DNA of 64,000 nt from Lucinisca nassula (GCA_963580285.1 OY757010.1:75806858-75870857), one strand, 5' to 3'; positions 20,171-32,280 are shown, counted from the stretch's first letter. Notes: generated by a model from the sequence alone, not told the origin. Made by a program: numbers and translations.

Positions 20171-20395
20171 TTTTTAATCCTTTAAATGCCAGTCATTACT
20201 AGCAGATGATATCTGATAAGTTTTTTTTTTTCTCTTATTTTTTTATTAAAATAAAGCCTGACTATTCAGGTGAATGATCTGCGAGGTAGACCACCTCGCA
20301 GACCATCTGGATAAAACGCCAAGCCTGATTTTCATTAAAAAAATGTTTGATCAAGAATATTTCATGGCGCTTTAAGGGTAAAAGCAATTGCAATT
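20171..20395. repeat. Hairpin element
   Basis: Palindrome CTGCGAGGTAGACCACCTCGCAG at 20279-20301, outer blocks AAAGCCTGACTATTCAGG / AAGCCTGATTTTCATT, and ends TTAATCCTTTAAATGCC / GGCGCTTTAAGGGTAA. Related to MITE-12 in its termini. Confidence 0.5.
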
Positions 20396-21940
20396 ATAAA
20401 CATAATGTCCTGAATTGCTCCCCAGAGCTATGGCTATTTACCAACCAAAGTTATACAATTTAAAAACAGATTTGAATATAACCCAACAGACTATTTATAA
20501 CTAGACAACATGCCTCGCAGGGGCCAATACTCCAGGGCGTCAAGCAGTTTTCAGTGACAAAATTATAGGGAAGGTACAAAATTATAGGAACAGGCCTCCT
20601 AGCGAAACCTATAAAACCTATAATTTTGTGTCAATCCTATAAAACCTTTATTTTGCTAAAAAAAAATAACTATAAAAACCTATATTTTCATGAAAAAAAA
20701 AATATATATATATTTCACTTTCTTAACCTTATCAAGAATCAACCCTAATTTTTCATCAAATTTCTTTTCCTATTGTTTGCTTTTTAGTCCAAAAATAGTG
20801 ATGAAAAACTGTAAAGAAATGGTAATTTTTCCTCGCTTTCTTTGCTCGCTCAGACTTTGTGAAATTCTTATCAAGTTTTTTATCCATCGTGAAGTAAAAA
20901 GACATTGAAATTTTTTTCACAGTTTTAAGTGTTAGTGTTAGTTTGGAGGAACCTTCTTTTAACCTGTATTTTTATCAAAAAACCTGTAAATAACCTTTAT
21001 TTTCAGTGAGACGAATATTTATATATTTTCAAAGTGGGCCACTAAGAGGCCTGTAGGAATTTCAGGAATGAAAATATAGGATTTTATAGGACAATATCAA
21101 ATTGCCTAAAACATTACAAAACTTTGTTCTTTAACCAACTATTGCTTCACATCAAGGTTTTATTTGAAGAGATAGACATTCCAAGAAGTAAACAAAGAAT
21201 ATTAACTGCAAAGATTGTGATAAATGCCTAATATTAATGAAACAGGAACAGATTGTCCATAATTTGAGCAAAGCGAAATTGCGAAATTCCCTGACTATTC
21301 CCTGATTTAGAAATCAATTTTCCCCAACTTTTTCACATTTTCCTGCATATTAAAAGAAAGTTCTGTTTTTCTAAAACTGGGAGCGAGCGAACGAGCGAGG
21401 AAAAAATGCAATCTTATGTCACTTTTTTGCTTTCAAGACATTCTATTAGTTAATAATGACTAGTGATTTCAAATTCCATGACTTTTCACTGACTTTTGCT
21501 TAAATTCCAAAATCCCCTGACAATACCCTAACCTTGAATATTGAAGTCAAATCATCGGGTCACATGGAACTAATATCCCAGGTATGCCATTTTTCCATCA
21601 AATAGTACCAGAGTTTCAAAGGGGCATAACTCTGTGAATATTTGGTGGGCTGTAACCTCGAAACAATATGCGCTACATCACTTCATAGTCTTACTGTCTA
21701 CCAAGTTTCAGCTTCACTGGATGAAAACTGTAGGAGGAGTTATCCGGAAACGAAAAGTTTACAGACGAACTGATGGATAGACGGACGGCGACCCCATAAC
21801 AATAAAATGGGCGTATAAAAAAATTGTGTTGACCCCATGCGATCAATTTCATGATGGACACACCTGGAGAACCGGTGTGAGATCTACCATGCATGCAGCA
21901 AGGCAGCCAGCTGAAGGGGACCAACTAATGTGGATCATGT
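20396..21940. other. Intron, AT-rich repeats only
   Basis: Holds a stretch of repeated CCTATAAAACCTATA-type motifs (20575-20690), bounded by AACAGGCCTCCTAG and AAGAGGCCTGTAGG (about 21045) in inverted order. A segment at 21590-21800 resembles the CAAGTTTCAG...GGAGGAGTTAT...GACGGACGG repeats common in molluscs. No coding evidence. Confidence 0.4.
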
Positions 21941-21943
21941 TGC

Positions 21944-22113
21944 CCCTGTGAGTGAGTGAGTGTTTAAGTTTTACATCCCACCAACAGCTAAGGTCATACG
22001 GAGACGGGACCTCGGTTTAACGACTCATCCGAAAGTCTGGAGAAGCCCGGGATCCATCCTGCGATCCCTGGTTTACAAGGCGAGTAGCATAACCACTCCA
22101 CCACGGAGGCTTC
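21944..22113 (-). mobile_element. tRNA-derived SINE (SINE-E)
   Basis: Minus strand begins GCCTCCGTGGTGGAGTGGTT (box A) and has a box B-like GGATCGCAGGATGGATCCC. The tail is GAGTGAGTGAGTG on the plus strand at about 21948-21960. The acceptor stem is not paired, so this is not a tRNA gene. Confidence 0.65.
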
Positions 22114-22389
22114 TATGTTGCCCCTGTATCTTCACATTATCAACATCCAGTGATGAACATTGAAAATAATATCAGGACAGAAAAATTTGATTAAGTCAGC
22201 GAATTTTCAAAACACGGCATAATTAAACATGATTTGAAGTAATTAAATATGCATCCCAGAGGTGCTATAAATCTGATGCAATTGATAAAAGCTGTCTGCA
22301 GTCACAGCGCTATCAAAACAATGCAAATTTGCTTTGAATCTCTGTGTGTTGAGGCACCTCACATCCATGCAGTTCACCAGCATCTACTG

Positions 22390-22698
22390 GGTCCCTCAGC
22401 CCTCGCCCATAGGGGCTTGAAGAAATACAGATGTATATAGGCTGCATGATGCTTCCACGCAGAGCTGAATCCGGCCCGCACACTAGTACTGATAAACCGC
22501 TTAGAGGATCTAAGCCTGTCCAGGAATAACGGTGCGAGGCGGACCGTTCATGCTAATAAACCCTATTGGTTACATGACGCGACAGTGCTTGAGATTTCAT
22601 TTCATCTCAATGTCGGATAAAAGTCCCACAAAATTGGAAGCAACGTCTCTAAAATGACCTTTAGTGTTGATGGGGACGTTAAACCTCAAATCAAACAA
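22390..22698 (+). mobile_element. SINE-A copy, full length
   Basis: From CCTCGCCCATAGGGGC to the tail CAAATCAAACAA. Target duplication ATCTACTG at 22382-22389 and 22699-22706. Confidence 0.85.
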
Positions 22699-22734
22699 AT
22701 CTACTGTATGTCCGTCTACTGATACTGCGTCGGT

Positions 22735-23040
22735 CATATTTGGCCATTACCGAAGGTGTACATTACACTCCAGGTTTTGCAGGATGACAGCCTACAGTAA
22801 TCATGTAATTGCGGTAGGGATCTTTAACCTGCACAGGGGATGGTTCTCTCTGCACAGGGGGGGCTCCAGTTAACATCCCGATCCGAAGGACAGTGCACTT
22901 CATGACATTCATCCCTGCAAATGATGCCAATGGAGCATGTTCGGACACCGAAATTTTATCGCCACTGCCGGGCATCAAACCCGGGACCTCAAGCATCAGA
23001 GGCAAGTGCACTAACCACTGAGCTATCACGCTACTGGGTC
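22735..23040 (-). mobile_element. tRNA-derived SINE (SINE-D)
   Basis: Minus strand starts near CAGTAGCGTGATAGCTCAG (box A) with box B GGTCCCGGGTTTGATGCCC, then a long body. Acceptor stem unpaired, so a SINE rather than a tRNA gene. Confidence 0.65.
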
Positions 23041-23579
23041 CGTGGTCTGACAAAATGTCATTCAAATCTTAGCAAAGACCATGATATTCTAACAAATATG
23101 CCTTCAGTCCTGCAAATACTTATTCTGTCCTGCAAAAAAATTCAGTCTGTCTGACAGCTGTCCTGTATCAATAGAAAATATTAAGTGTTGGCTGATCTCT
23201 CACCCCAAACCCTCTCCCACCCGTCCAGTTCTTTCACAAAGACACAATTATAATTCAAAATTCATATAATGATGTATCTGACGAAATGACACAGGGCCGA
23301 AAAGGACCCATCGAAATAGGCCGAAACGACCAAACATTGAAACTCAAAATAAAGGCCGAAACGACTCGAGGCCGAAACGTCCCGTTCCCACAAGCTGTGC
23401 CGTAGTATTTGCTCATTTCTTTATTTTTCCACAAAAACGCTGATGTACCATCGCAGCATTTATTGATATTTGATGTATATTATGTTTATCTAACCTAAAA
23501 TAGTTCTTCTCATCCTCAAAAATGAGTAAAATTTCGTCGATATTTTTTTTAAATTCTCGCGGCGTTTCTGCTCCAGAGG

Positions 23580-23635
23580 AAGTGACACGGAATAACGGAA
23601 CCCACAAAAAATACGGAATCGCCGAAACACACATA
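23580..23635 (+). repeat. 56-bp direct repeat at LINE 5' edge (B1)
   Basis: AAGTGACACGGAATAACGG to CCGAAACACACATA. Found again at 27128-27183 with one mismatch. It may be the target duplication of the LINE, or part of an older repeat. Confidence 0.7.
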
Positions 23636-26600
23636 CAGCCAGTACTGGATGGAGGTTGCAGAATCCAAGCAATTAGGCTGAAATGTGAACAGCCTATTTT
23701 AATTGTATCAGTATATTTACCTACGAAGGGATCACAAGACGATGTGGAAACATATGATGAATGCTTTGATCAGTTACATGAAATTGTCGAGAAATACAAT
23801 AACTCTCATGATATCATAATAGGTGGTGATTTTAACGAAGACATTTATAATGGAAGAAATACCAGGAGAAACAGAACTTTTAAAAACTTTTTAGCAGAAC
23901 AGAACTTTAGTGCCAGTGCGGTTGGCCCTACATTTATGAACAATGCAGGAGCGGACGTTTCTGAAATTGACTATTTTATTTATAGCAAGGGTAATCTTAA
24001 TAAAATTATATCAGTGGAAAAAGTAAACTGTGATAGCTCGGTTTCTGATCATCATCCGGTTCGGTGTGAAATGAATTGCATTTTAAAGAGAAAGCGTCTT
24101 GCTGATAAAGAAAACGCGGGTGGCCTTCGAAAGGTGAACTGGAGAAAAGTTGATATTGACTTATATAAAGCTAAAGTAGATGAAGGGATCGACAATTTAG
24201 TAGATAAAACTGGATTTCTTCATTGTACTGGTGAGAAAGACACCTCTGACATTGTGGAAAAGTTGAATACAGTGTTGAACGATGCTGTGACGTTTAGTTC
24301 AAAACAAAAATCTCAAAAACGTAGAAACTGGCGCAAATTGAATGTCTGGAATGACAGGATCGCTAATGCTTTACATGAAAACAGAATTGCCCATTGCGAA
24401 TGGAGATTGAATTGTAACTCAAACAATAGAGAACACCCACTCTTTTTATGCAAAAAATATACAAAAATGACCCTTAGATCTGAAATTAGAAAGGAACATG
24501 CTTTGAAAAGGATAGATCTGCGTTCACAAATTTTAGATGCCAGATGCCAGATGCACTGATACTAGACTTTTTCATAAATTGATAAAAAAACAACGACAAA
24601 AAGGACAGTCATATACAAATGAACTTTATGTTAATGGTCAAAATTACAGTGATGAGAAAGTTGTCGTCGGCTGGAAAGAACCTTCAGTAGCCTAGCTCAA
24701 CCTAAAGACAGTGATTCTTTTAACAATAAACTTCATGAAGAAGTATTGAAAGATATTGAGCTGATACAGGACATTACAAAACATGGCAAACCAATAGAGT
24801 TAACCAGAAAAGATATCACAGATGCAATGAAACAGATCCATAAAGGCAAAGCTCCGGACATTTTTAATCTTAGCATAGAACATTTTACATATACCAGTGA
24901 TAATTTTACTAACTTTCTGTTTGAAGTGATTAAACAAATTCTACACAATCAGAAAATCCCAGAAATATTGAAGCAGGGTGTGATTACTCCTGTATATAAA
25001 AGGAAAGGCTACAGCAATGAAGCATGTAATTATAGAGGTATCACTGTCCTCCCGGTAATGTGTAAATTGATCGAGGTTATTCTGCGCAAGGGGTTAGATC
25101 CTTACGTGAAGCAGGCGCAAAGTCCGTTACAACGTGGTTTCACAAGAAATTCCTCTCCAATGAACTGTGCCCTGATCATTGATGAATACATAAGGGATGC
25201 CAAAGACAGTAAAGAAACTATATATGTCGCTACTCTTGATGCAAAATCTGCTTTTGATGTCGTATCACATCCTGAACTCATGCGCAAGGTTTACAACATT
25301 GGAGTTGATAATCAGCTATGGACACTTATAAATGATCTCCACGTGGGTGCTGTATCTACGGTGAAGTGGCAGGGGCAAATATCGGACCCGTTTGACATCA
25401 AACTCGGAGTGCGTCAAGGAGGGATTCTCAGCGCCGACCTGTATAAGGTGTACATCAACGACGGTGTAGAGCAGGCGCGGCTCTCTGGGCATGGAGCAAA
25501 AATAGGGAACATCAGCGTAGCCTCACCTGCTGTGTGTGACGATCTAACATTTATGTCCAAGTATCAGGAAGAACTCCAGATTCTGCTCAGCATTGGCGAT
25601 AACTACAGTGACGACCATAGATACTTCTATCAAGCTAAAAAGAGTGCTGTACTTCCAATTTATCACTCAAGCAGAGTGAAACCTAAATCAGACTTTTATC
25701 CATGGACTATTTGTTCCGAGGAATTACCTGTAGTTGAAAAAGTAACACATCTTGGGATTATCCGTGCAAAATCACATGAAGATAGTGTCAAAGAAACTGT
25801 AGCTGAAAACATAAAAAAATCCAGAAGAACATTGTATAGCCTTATGTCATCGGGTGTACATGGTGAAAACGGATTGGACATTGAAACCAAAATACACATT
25901 CTCCGTACGTATGTACTCCCAGTGTTAATGTACGGACTAGAAGTATTACAGCCGGCAAAGAATTCGTTGATGCAGTTAGAAAAGTTCCTGAAACGTACAC
26001 TGAAACAGATCATGAGTTTAGCTGTAAATGCTCCGGATCCAGCGGTGTATGCCCTGTCTGGTATCCTACCGGTGGAAGCCCAGATACACATAAAGACACT
26101 AACTATGTATAATGGTATATGTCTACAAGAAGACACTGCTATCGAGAAACAGTTAGCCATCAGGCAGCTATCAGTGAAAGATCACACAAGTTTTAGCTGG
26201 TTTATTAATGTCAACCGAATCTTGTTGAAATATGAACTTCCTAGTGCACGTGCACTTCTGGTAAGCCCTGTTGAAAAGCTGAAATGGAAACGTTTAGTGA
26301 AAGAGACTGTCCATACCTACTGGAAGAACCAGAATCTGCAACGGTCAAGTCTTTATGATCAACTCCATAACCTGAATTTGTACAGCTGTAAACCTGGATC
26401 GGTACACCCTATAGTAAAAACTCAATCTAACAACATTCGTGAAGTCAGAAGAATCTCAGTGAAAGTTAAACTCGTTACTGGAACTTATATTGTACAATCT
26501 GTCCGTGCGAAATTTTCGTCTCATTCGGTGAGCAGTACCTGTCTCTTGTGTAAAGATGAGGAAGAGGATTTACAACATTTCCTCCTTGAATGTAGTATTC

Positions 26601-26881
26601 TGAGCACAGTTCGGGATCTGATTCTACACGACATAGACGACTGCCTCACAGAGGCGGGTGTTAAAACTCTCACAGACTTTACTCCAGAACATAGAATTGC
26701 TATATTACTCGACGCAACTAACCTTATCCAGATTGTTGGCGATTGTGATGTCGCAGTGATGGACAGTGTTGAACTGCACGCCAGAAGATTGTGCTTTGTA
26801 TTACATACTGAAAGGCATAAACTCTTGCTGAATCATTCAGCCTTGAAGAAGCGCAACGGTCAGCGCCCACGGGTGCACTAA
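23636..26881 (+). pseudogene. LINE endonuclease / reverse transcriptase, two frameshifts
   Basis: AP-type endonuclease motifs: IIIGGDFNED near 23815, SEIDYFIY near 23960 and SDHHPV near 24047. RT motifs: GVITPVYKRKG, NYRGI, LQRGF, LDAKSAFDVV (catalytic D, motif A), LGVRQGG (motif B) and VCDDL (motif C, where most LINEs have an aromatic-Ala-Asp-Asp). A C-terminal CX2CX7HX4C cluster lies near 26540-26595. The first frame stops at 24559 because of a 7-bp tandem duplication (GATGCCAGATGCCAGATGC, 24535-24553). A one-base loss near 24681 shifts the frame again before the long open RT frame, which ends at 26881. Otherwise intact, so inactivation is recent. The clade is not certain. Confidence 0.9.
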
Positions 26882-27066
26882 GATTTTGTCAAGTTTTTAA
26901 AGAATCATTTTATAAACATTGTATATACGTAAAAACTGCATGTGCTACGGTGATGTGATATGCCTGTACATTTTATACAACTACCATACAAGACTGTAAA
27001 TACGTTTTACTCAAGAAGAGGTTCCTCATCATTGAGGGGAAAGACCGGATTACAGATTACAGATAT
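23636..27066 (+). mobile_element. Non-LTR retrotransposon (LINE), 5' truncated
   Basis: Endonuclease and reverse transcriptase coding followed by about 180 bases of 3' UTR ending in GATTACAGATTACAGAT, a heptamer repeat of the kind some LINEs use as a 3' tail. The N-terminal third of the endonuclease is missing. Flanking direct repeats B1 and B2 are described separately. Confidence 0.85.
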
Positions 27067-27067
27067 G

Positions 27068-27227
27068 TATATCTATTTGTCGGTAAATCGGCAAGTGCCC
27101 TAAACGAAGTGAGATTTTTTTTCCCACAAGTGACACGGAATACCGGAACCCACAAAAAATACGGAATCGCCGAAACACACATATATCTATTTGTCGGTAA
27201 ATCGGCAAGTGCCCTAAACGAAGTGAG
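27068..27227 (+). repeat. A-B-A repeat block at LINE 3' edge
   Basis: A 45-base segment (ATCTATTTGTCGGTAAATCG...ACGAAGTGAGA) occurs at about 27068-27111 and again at 27184-27227. Between the copies lie a T run and the B2 repeat at 27128-27183. Confidence 0.8.
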
Positions 27228-27239
27228 AATTTGATAGTT

Positions 27240-28260
27240 TTTTTCCACGTTTTCTTCTTTTTGGTCTTATTCCTGCTTAAATTTATACAGACGAGTTCTC
27301 ACTGACTGACCACTGGACAATTTGTTATGAAATTTGGGCCTGTGACATACAGTTTTCAAACTCGTGTGTTTCAATTGTTTAACTCACAGTGGTCCTCAGG
27401 GTCATGTTCAGTCCCCTCCATTTCAGGAACTCAGTTTCACTGAAGCCCTAATATCTCATTAGAAGCAGAATGTCACTGATAACACGTCATGAGACATTAA
27501 TTCACCGGGACCTGCGATCATGCAGCAAGTAATTTAAGTTCCTAGCTCTCATTAAAGAGGTAATAGCTACACTATTCTCTGCACCTTCTGTCGAGGAAAT
27601 GATCAAATCGGGCAGGGGGGAACCTTTGTAAGCGTCAGTTTTTGCAATGAAGATAAATATATATAAAGGTGTAAGAAGCATTTTTTCAACTCTGTACATT
27701 TTCAATTTCTTCTTGAAGGACCACTACTTGGAGGTCCCAGATACAACTACGAGATTCCAAGATTGGGCAAACAAGTCATTTACATGCTACCTCGTTTACT
27801 TTTATGTCATAAGGACACTGATTAAGATTTCGCATAATTAAGGAAACCAATTTAAGCGTTGTTTGCTTGGCACATATGTTGCTAATATGTCATATACCTA
27901 GGTATTTGATGGAATCCAAGTTCTCGAGGACGGTACCTCCAAGGTGTAAGAAGGCTCTTTTGTGTGTGTGTGGGGGGGGAGTCGCTATTTATTAATAATC
28001 TGCACCCTGAGGACACTGATGAAGATTTTTCCTCAGGAAACCAAGTGTTCTATTCGTCTTAGTACACATGTTTCTAATGTGTGTGTTCCATCTCAAATCG
28101 TTTGTGATTATCACACCAAGGTATTAAATGGAATTCACATTTTTAGCACCGTTCCCTCTAAGGTGTATGAAGCCTCAATTTTATTTGTTCTCTTCCTAGT
28201 TATTTGCATAATATTGCATTTAACGGGCTGAAATATCATGCCCCATTTTCGTGCCCAACA
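27240..28260. other. Intron, no gene recognised
   Basis: Two diverged segments (near 27640-27925 and 27950-28200) share GAAGGACCACTACTTGGAGG-like and AAGGTGTAAGAAG-like pieces and probably derive from the upstream part of the minus-strand LINE at 28265. No open frame has RT motifs. Confidence 0.35.
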
Positions 28261-28264
28261 TCCT

Positions 28265-28540
28265 AATCAATCTATATCCTTCTGACGTTTCATTGAGTCC
28301 TCTGTATCTCTAATTTCCCGATTGCAAAAAAAAATCTGCGAACAGCCTTATTTCTGAGTCAATGTCAGTGGAAATATCGTTAATGTACATGGAGAACAGC
28401 AGAGGACTAAGAACAGTCCCCTGCGGGAACCCAGATAAAAATGGAGCCCATACTGAAGATTCAGCATTAACAACAACACACTGTTTTCAGTAGCAAAGGA
28501 AAGGATCTATCCATCTGAAAGTCTTCCCCCGCCCCAATTC
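28265..28540 (-). pseudogene. Fragment of a second LINE reverse transcriptase
   Basis: Minus strand encodes the motif B region GFPQGTVLSPLLFSMYIND followed by STDIDSEIRLFADFF, i.e. the motif C block damaged in the second aspartate by a T/A-run slip. Upstream residues WIDPFLCY fit a Jockey/CR1-like RT. Interrupted by stops. A different family from the LINE at 23636. Confidence 0.8.
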
Positions 28541-29340
28541 AATAACCAAATAATTTGGATTTACATGTTCATGTTCCAGTCTTGAACATGATGTGTTAAC
28601 ATGATCATGGAGAAAACAGTCATGTTCCACAATTATGTCTGAACCCATACATCATCTATTTTATATGCACTCTGTATGCAGTTATTTATAACTGCTTTGC
28701 AGTTGTGACCTTTATTTAGATGGCATTTGTATCTGGTCGGGCCCATCGGAGTCTAACTGTTGGTTTTCTTTTGCTCCAGCATTTCAGTGGTTTCTTGCTG
28801 TCGAGTCCTCACCGTTGTCTCACCTCTGTGGTTATTTGATTTTTTTTTGTGTTCACGGAGATGTTGCACTGATGAGTTAGGAGGCCTTCATGCGGACTGA
28901 ACAAATTATTTGTCTAAATCGCAACGGAAGTAAGGGCGAGGATTGTGGCCACGTAAAATCGATTTAAGCCCCCCATTCCACTGACCGTTCCAAGGCGGTT
29001 CTTCTGTGGCGATTTATTTATGTTGTTGTTTGTTACTTACTGTGTGTATCACATATGGCCATTTTGTGGGAAAGTAACTGTCCTTATGGCCTTACTTTGT
29101 TTAGGTTTCCATTATGGTCTGGTCGCTTAATGTTTGTATTTCTTTCCCTTTGGTGTCTTTGGTGGGTGGAGTAAGTTAATTGTATCGATTCCTGATCTTT
29201 GTTTTACTTCTACTTTTAAAATAGGGACCCTAAACATAGGCACAGGCCCGCTTCAGTATCTTGATTGAATGAGTTTGTAAACCAAGGTGCCATCTTCATG
29301 TGACCTTAAAACTTGGTTGGACATAAAAAGAATTTCATGA
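28541..29340. other. Intron, nothing recognised
   Basis: Contains a palindromic cluster of CATGTTC / GAACATG / CATGATCATG motifs at 28566-28630. No coding or repeat boundary found. Confidence 0.35.
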
Positions 29341-29342
29341 CT

Positions 29343-29411
29343 TGCCTCCGTGGCCTAATGGATAAGAGCGCTGACTCTTAGTCATTAGGTCTCTCACCGC
29401 TGTAGGAATTT
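29343..29411 (+). mobile_element. SINE-C head fragment
   Basis: GCCTCCGTGGCCTAATGGAT (box A region) through CATTAGGTCTCTCACCG, truncated before box B. Full copy at 39475-39716. Confidence 0.7.
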
Positions 29412-29556
29412 TGTTTCCTTTAGAGTGTGGCAACCCTTAAGGATAATCCCCCCAAAAATCATTTTCAGTGATCATAAAGCATGTACTTGGAATTCCATCG
29501 ATAAATAAGAGAATGGATGTTGATTCATTTTATTCTACTCCATGAATAACTTTTAT

Positions 29557-29695
29557 TGTCTTCAAATTTGCCATTTGGGGAGGTATATCTGCTGTTTTAC
29601 GGTTGCAAATAATTAAAAATAGAATAACAGAGCCGTAAAATGTAATTTGCAACCATAAAACCGCTGATAAACCTCCCTAATTGACAAATTTCAAC
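29557..29695. repeat. Fold-back repeat
   Basis: Arms AAATTTGCCATTTGGGGAGG and CCTCCCTAATTGACAAATTT, continuing inward with CTGTTTTACGGTTGCAAAT and ATTTGCAACCATAAAACC. Short AT-rich loop. Confidence 0.75.
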
Positions 29696-29748
29696 ATATT
29701 TATCTGCTAACATTGTCCAACTTAATATTACTCTTATATAAAGGAATA

Positions 29749-30193
29749 CCATATTCGACCTAATAAGCACACAGTGTGCTTAACATTTTTAAAATTTCAA
29801 AAAGTTTGGGGTCAAAATTACCTCCCTAATAAGCGCACATCTGAATTTCTGGATAAGCTAGTTCTGCAGCTGAAATACCTAGTTATCTGTATACATGACA
29901 TCAGGTTTCTATATTGATAGATTCGGCTTGGTTAACCAATCATATCTAAAGTCAGGAACTCATACTGTGAGAAATACCTTGTAGTATGTATTCAAAAGTT
30001 CACAGAAGAATACAGGAGCGTTCAAAGTCAGATTTGAAGCAATAAAAGGTGTGGTTTTCTGAGGACCGGAGCTAAAAATCAAAGGGGGATCACCGAAAAA
30101 AACATGTGCGCTTATTAGGGCGAGTTTTGAATTGTCAAAAAAGCACTGGGTGTGCGCTTATTAGGGCATATGTGCTTATTAGGTCGAATATGG
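29749..30193. repeat. MITE-7, 445 bp, TA-flanked
   Basis: Terminal repeats CCATATTCGACCTAATAAGC / GCTTATTAGGTCGAATATGG, perfect over 20 bp, flanked by TA at 29747-29748 and 30194-30195. Subterminal GCGCTTATTAGGG repeats. Tc1/mariner/pogo-type. Confidence 0.88.
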
Positions 30194-30195
30194 TA

Positions 30196-31060
30196 TATTG
30201 AATCGTGAAATATATAAAGGTACATACTGAACCATGTAACAGTGTGGTTAGGGTCATTGGCTGTCTTGAAAATGACCTAAAAAGTGTTGATGGGGACTTA
30301 AAACTTGTTGAAAAAACATGAGGAAAACACATACAATCAAGCAATATTTACAAACAATAAACAGCATACTCCTCAAAGCCATATCAGACGACAAAGTATG
30401 GAAGCACACTTCACATGATATTGTAATTGTGTAGTTTCCGACCAGGACATAGTTTTTACCGTTACGTCAGTTTGTAAGCCTAGCTACAGTCTCATAAATT
30501 CCCTCTGACACATCGCTTCCAAGTGAACAACAAAGGTCTCTGCAAAACTGCATGTGCGCAGGTTCACACACACACACGGTTTTGCATGCCTCCTTCTGAA
30601 GTTTCTTCTCATTTAAGGGGGCAAGCTGGCCCATATTAACTTGTATTTCACAAACTTGGAGAGTGATGTTGGTTCGTAAATTGCTAAAATCTCATATCTA
30701 CAATGACACTGCATCTCAACAAGTTGTCGGCGAAGATATGATCAGACTCCATTGACTGGCATTCAATCTCTGTAATCTGCATTGATTTATGTAAACTGTA
30801 GACCCTTTTATCACATTCCGCTTTCTTTATACCCAGAAAAGTGGATTAGTCTCATCGCTGGAGAATCTGTCCCTGGATAAACATGACCAGAAGTAAGACA
30901 AAAGCCCAGTATGTTCAGTCTCGGAAGTCTCTCAGGGGCTTGAAATCAGTATTCACACAGTAACAGTAACAATTATGCAAATTCGGTGTTTGCAACAATA
31001 CAACATTAGCTCACATTAGCGCACTAAATGTTGTCAAGTTAAGTTCCAACATGACAAACC
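30196..31060. other. Intron, nothing recognised
   Basis: A 3' piece of a SINE-A or SINE-B type tail may lie at about 30260-30310 (TGACCTAAAAAGTGTTGATGGGG). No other supported feature. Confidence 0.35.
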
Positions 31061-31063
31061 GAT

Positions 31064-31386
31064 TATTGCGCAGAAACCGGAAGTCAAATCCAAACTTTTT
31101 AAACATTTTAAAACTTAACATAAAAAGACACCCTCCAGATTATAAATTTTATTCTGCTAAGTTTATGAATAAAAAAAAATCCCATATGATCAAATGCAAA
31201 CATTTCTCGGATTTGGCACACAATAAACTATAGCAAAAGTCAGAGAAAATTAACATTAGGCTACATGGAAAAATTATTTATTAATAAACTAATGGGAATA
31301 AAATTTAAAATCTGGAGGGTGACGTTTCTGAAAAGTTTTAAAATATATAATAAGTCTGAAATTGACTTCCGGTTTTTGCACAACAT
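31064..31386. repeat. Fold-back element with about 100-bp arms
   Basis: Left arm includes AACCGGAAGTCAA and ACCCTCCAGATTATAAATTT; right arm includes AAATTTAAAATCTGGAGGGT and TTGACTTCCGGTTTT. The loop holds an AT-rich segment. The 60-codon frame inside is not a gene. Confidence 0.75.
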
Positions 31387-31559
31387 TCAATATATCAAGT
31401 ATAAACGTAAAATGTATATGGTATAGTTCTACTGATTGCATTTTAGAATGGGCTTGTTTGAAACTCTAAATGTCTTTAGGATATATGATTCATGGGGCAT
31501 GAAATTTAATCTTTTTCGAGTATGTATTAATGACAGAATTTTTTATTTCAAAATATTAT

Positions 31560-32280
31560 GGCTGCCAGCAGTTTAGAAATAAAATTATTTGGTAATGGCC
31601 ATTAATTGAATTCATGCCAATGGAATTGATGTCATTATTCAAATTTTCTGTTTTAATGCCCATGATAAAATAATATTTATGGCTATAAATTCGTAATATT
31701 CATTTTTAATGGCACTGTCATACAGGGTTTTATTTTTGACCAGTCCGAAAATAATTAATTCCCATTATTTCTTACTTTTATGGGCATTAATGTCTTTTCT
31801 CTTCTTTTGATGCCCATTACTTGAAACATTCATTGCAGTTATTTAAAATGTTGTTGTTTAATGGTAATATTTTAATGGTAGTGAGTTTTCTAATTATTTT
31901 TGATGACCATGAAAAAAAGTTTACCAATGATTTTTATATCATTTGCTTTGCGACCATTACTTACTGTTTTGTTGACATATAATGGGCATTATCTGAAAAT
32001 CTATTCTGGTTGTAATGGCCATGAAAAATCATTTATACAAGGATTAATGGTCCCATTAATTTTTATTTCATGGTATACTATTAAATTAAATTTCATTTCA
32101 TGCTTTTTTCATTGGTTTCTTTCTAGTTCATGGCCATAATTCTATTTTTAATGGATTATTTAAGGGTTTGTCTATGTGCCATTATATTTTTAAAACAATC
32201 ATTAATGGCCTTATTTAATGGATCTTTGACAATTCATGGCATTTTCATGGTAGTTTAATGACATTTTAATGGTTTCTCCC
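31560..32280. repeat. Second field of ATGGCCATTAA / TTAATGCCCAT motifs
   Basis: Same motif family and irregular spacing as 18340-19250, with fewer local palindromes. AT-rich and non-coding. Confidence 0.7.

Noticed and set aside
23522..23636. N-terminal part of the LINE frame, including an ETH motif that looks like an endonuclease
   Set aside because: This stretch is the B repeat and flanking DNA, also present after the LINE; the residues between ETH and the next endonuclease block are missing, so the match is chance.
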